6,055 nucleotides of DNA from Clostridia bacterium (GTDB lineage: Bacteria > Bacillota > Clostridia > Christensenellales > Borkfalkiaceae). The DNA is taken from positions 1 to 6,055 of the forward strand of contig JAFVXN010000056.1 in the NCBI GenBank assembly GCA_017501125.1, written 5' to 3'. The stretch's first letter is position 1, and every line of letters begins with the position of its first letter. The position numbers and the translations under genes were made by a program. Under the pieces are notes generated by a model. It ran no database searches. It was not told the origin of the DNA and saw only the letters and a list, made by a program, of their open reading frames with translations. Positions 6,054 to 6,055 of this stretch are shown here, in pieces.

Positions 6054-6055
6054 CC

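Overview
The window is a compact, almost fully coding stretch in which every supportable gene lies on the minus strand, so transcription runs from the right edge to the left. The gene set points to an endospore-forming Firmicute of the class Clostridia: a SigH/Spo0H-type sigma factor, a SpoVAC spore channel subunit, a Mini-RNase III and AGGAG-type ribosome binding sites. Base composition looks roughly balanced, not AT-rich as in Clostridium proper, so an uncultured clostridial lineage of intermediate GC is my best guess (inference).

Right to left, seven genes form what looks like one operon: mrnC (Mini-III RNase, 23S rRNA maturation), rlmB (23S rRNA 2'-O-methyltransferase), sigH (sporulation-entry sigma factor), dnaX (clamp loader tau subunit), a ybaB/ebfC-family nucleoid protein gene, recR (recombinational repair) and gpsA (glycerol-3-phosphate dehydrogenase). 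The gaps are 11, 11, 1, 11, 3 and 25 bases. An extended -10 promoter element sits about 30 bases ahead of mrnC at the window edge. A strong intrinsic terminator follows gpsA at about 574-600. Left of it, a second transcription unit begins with spoVAC, which runs off the window a few codons before its expected end.

The layout joins two blocks that are separate in Bacillus subtilis: the mrnC-rlmB-(rae1)-sigH block and the dnaX-ybaB-recR block. The sigH stop and the dnaX start are one base apart. The operon therefore mixes rRNA processing, sporulation commitment, replication, repair and phospholipid precursor synthesis.

I found no mobile element, CRISPR array, RNA gene or clearly new system. 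The points most worth a second look are the sigH-dnaX fusion of operons, a lysine where RecR normally has the Toprim glutamate, a divergent GpsA with His in place of the phosphate-binding Arg, a TTG start on sigH, and a possible recoding site in dnaX.
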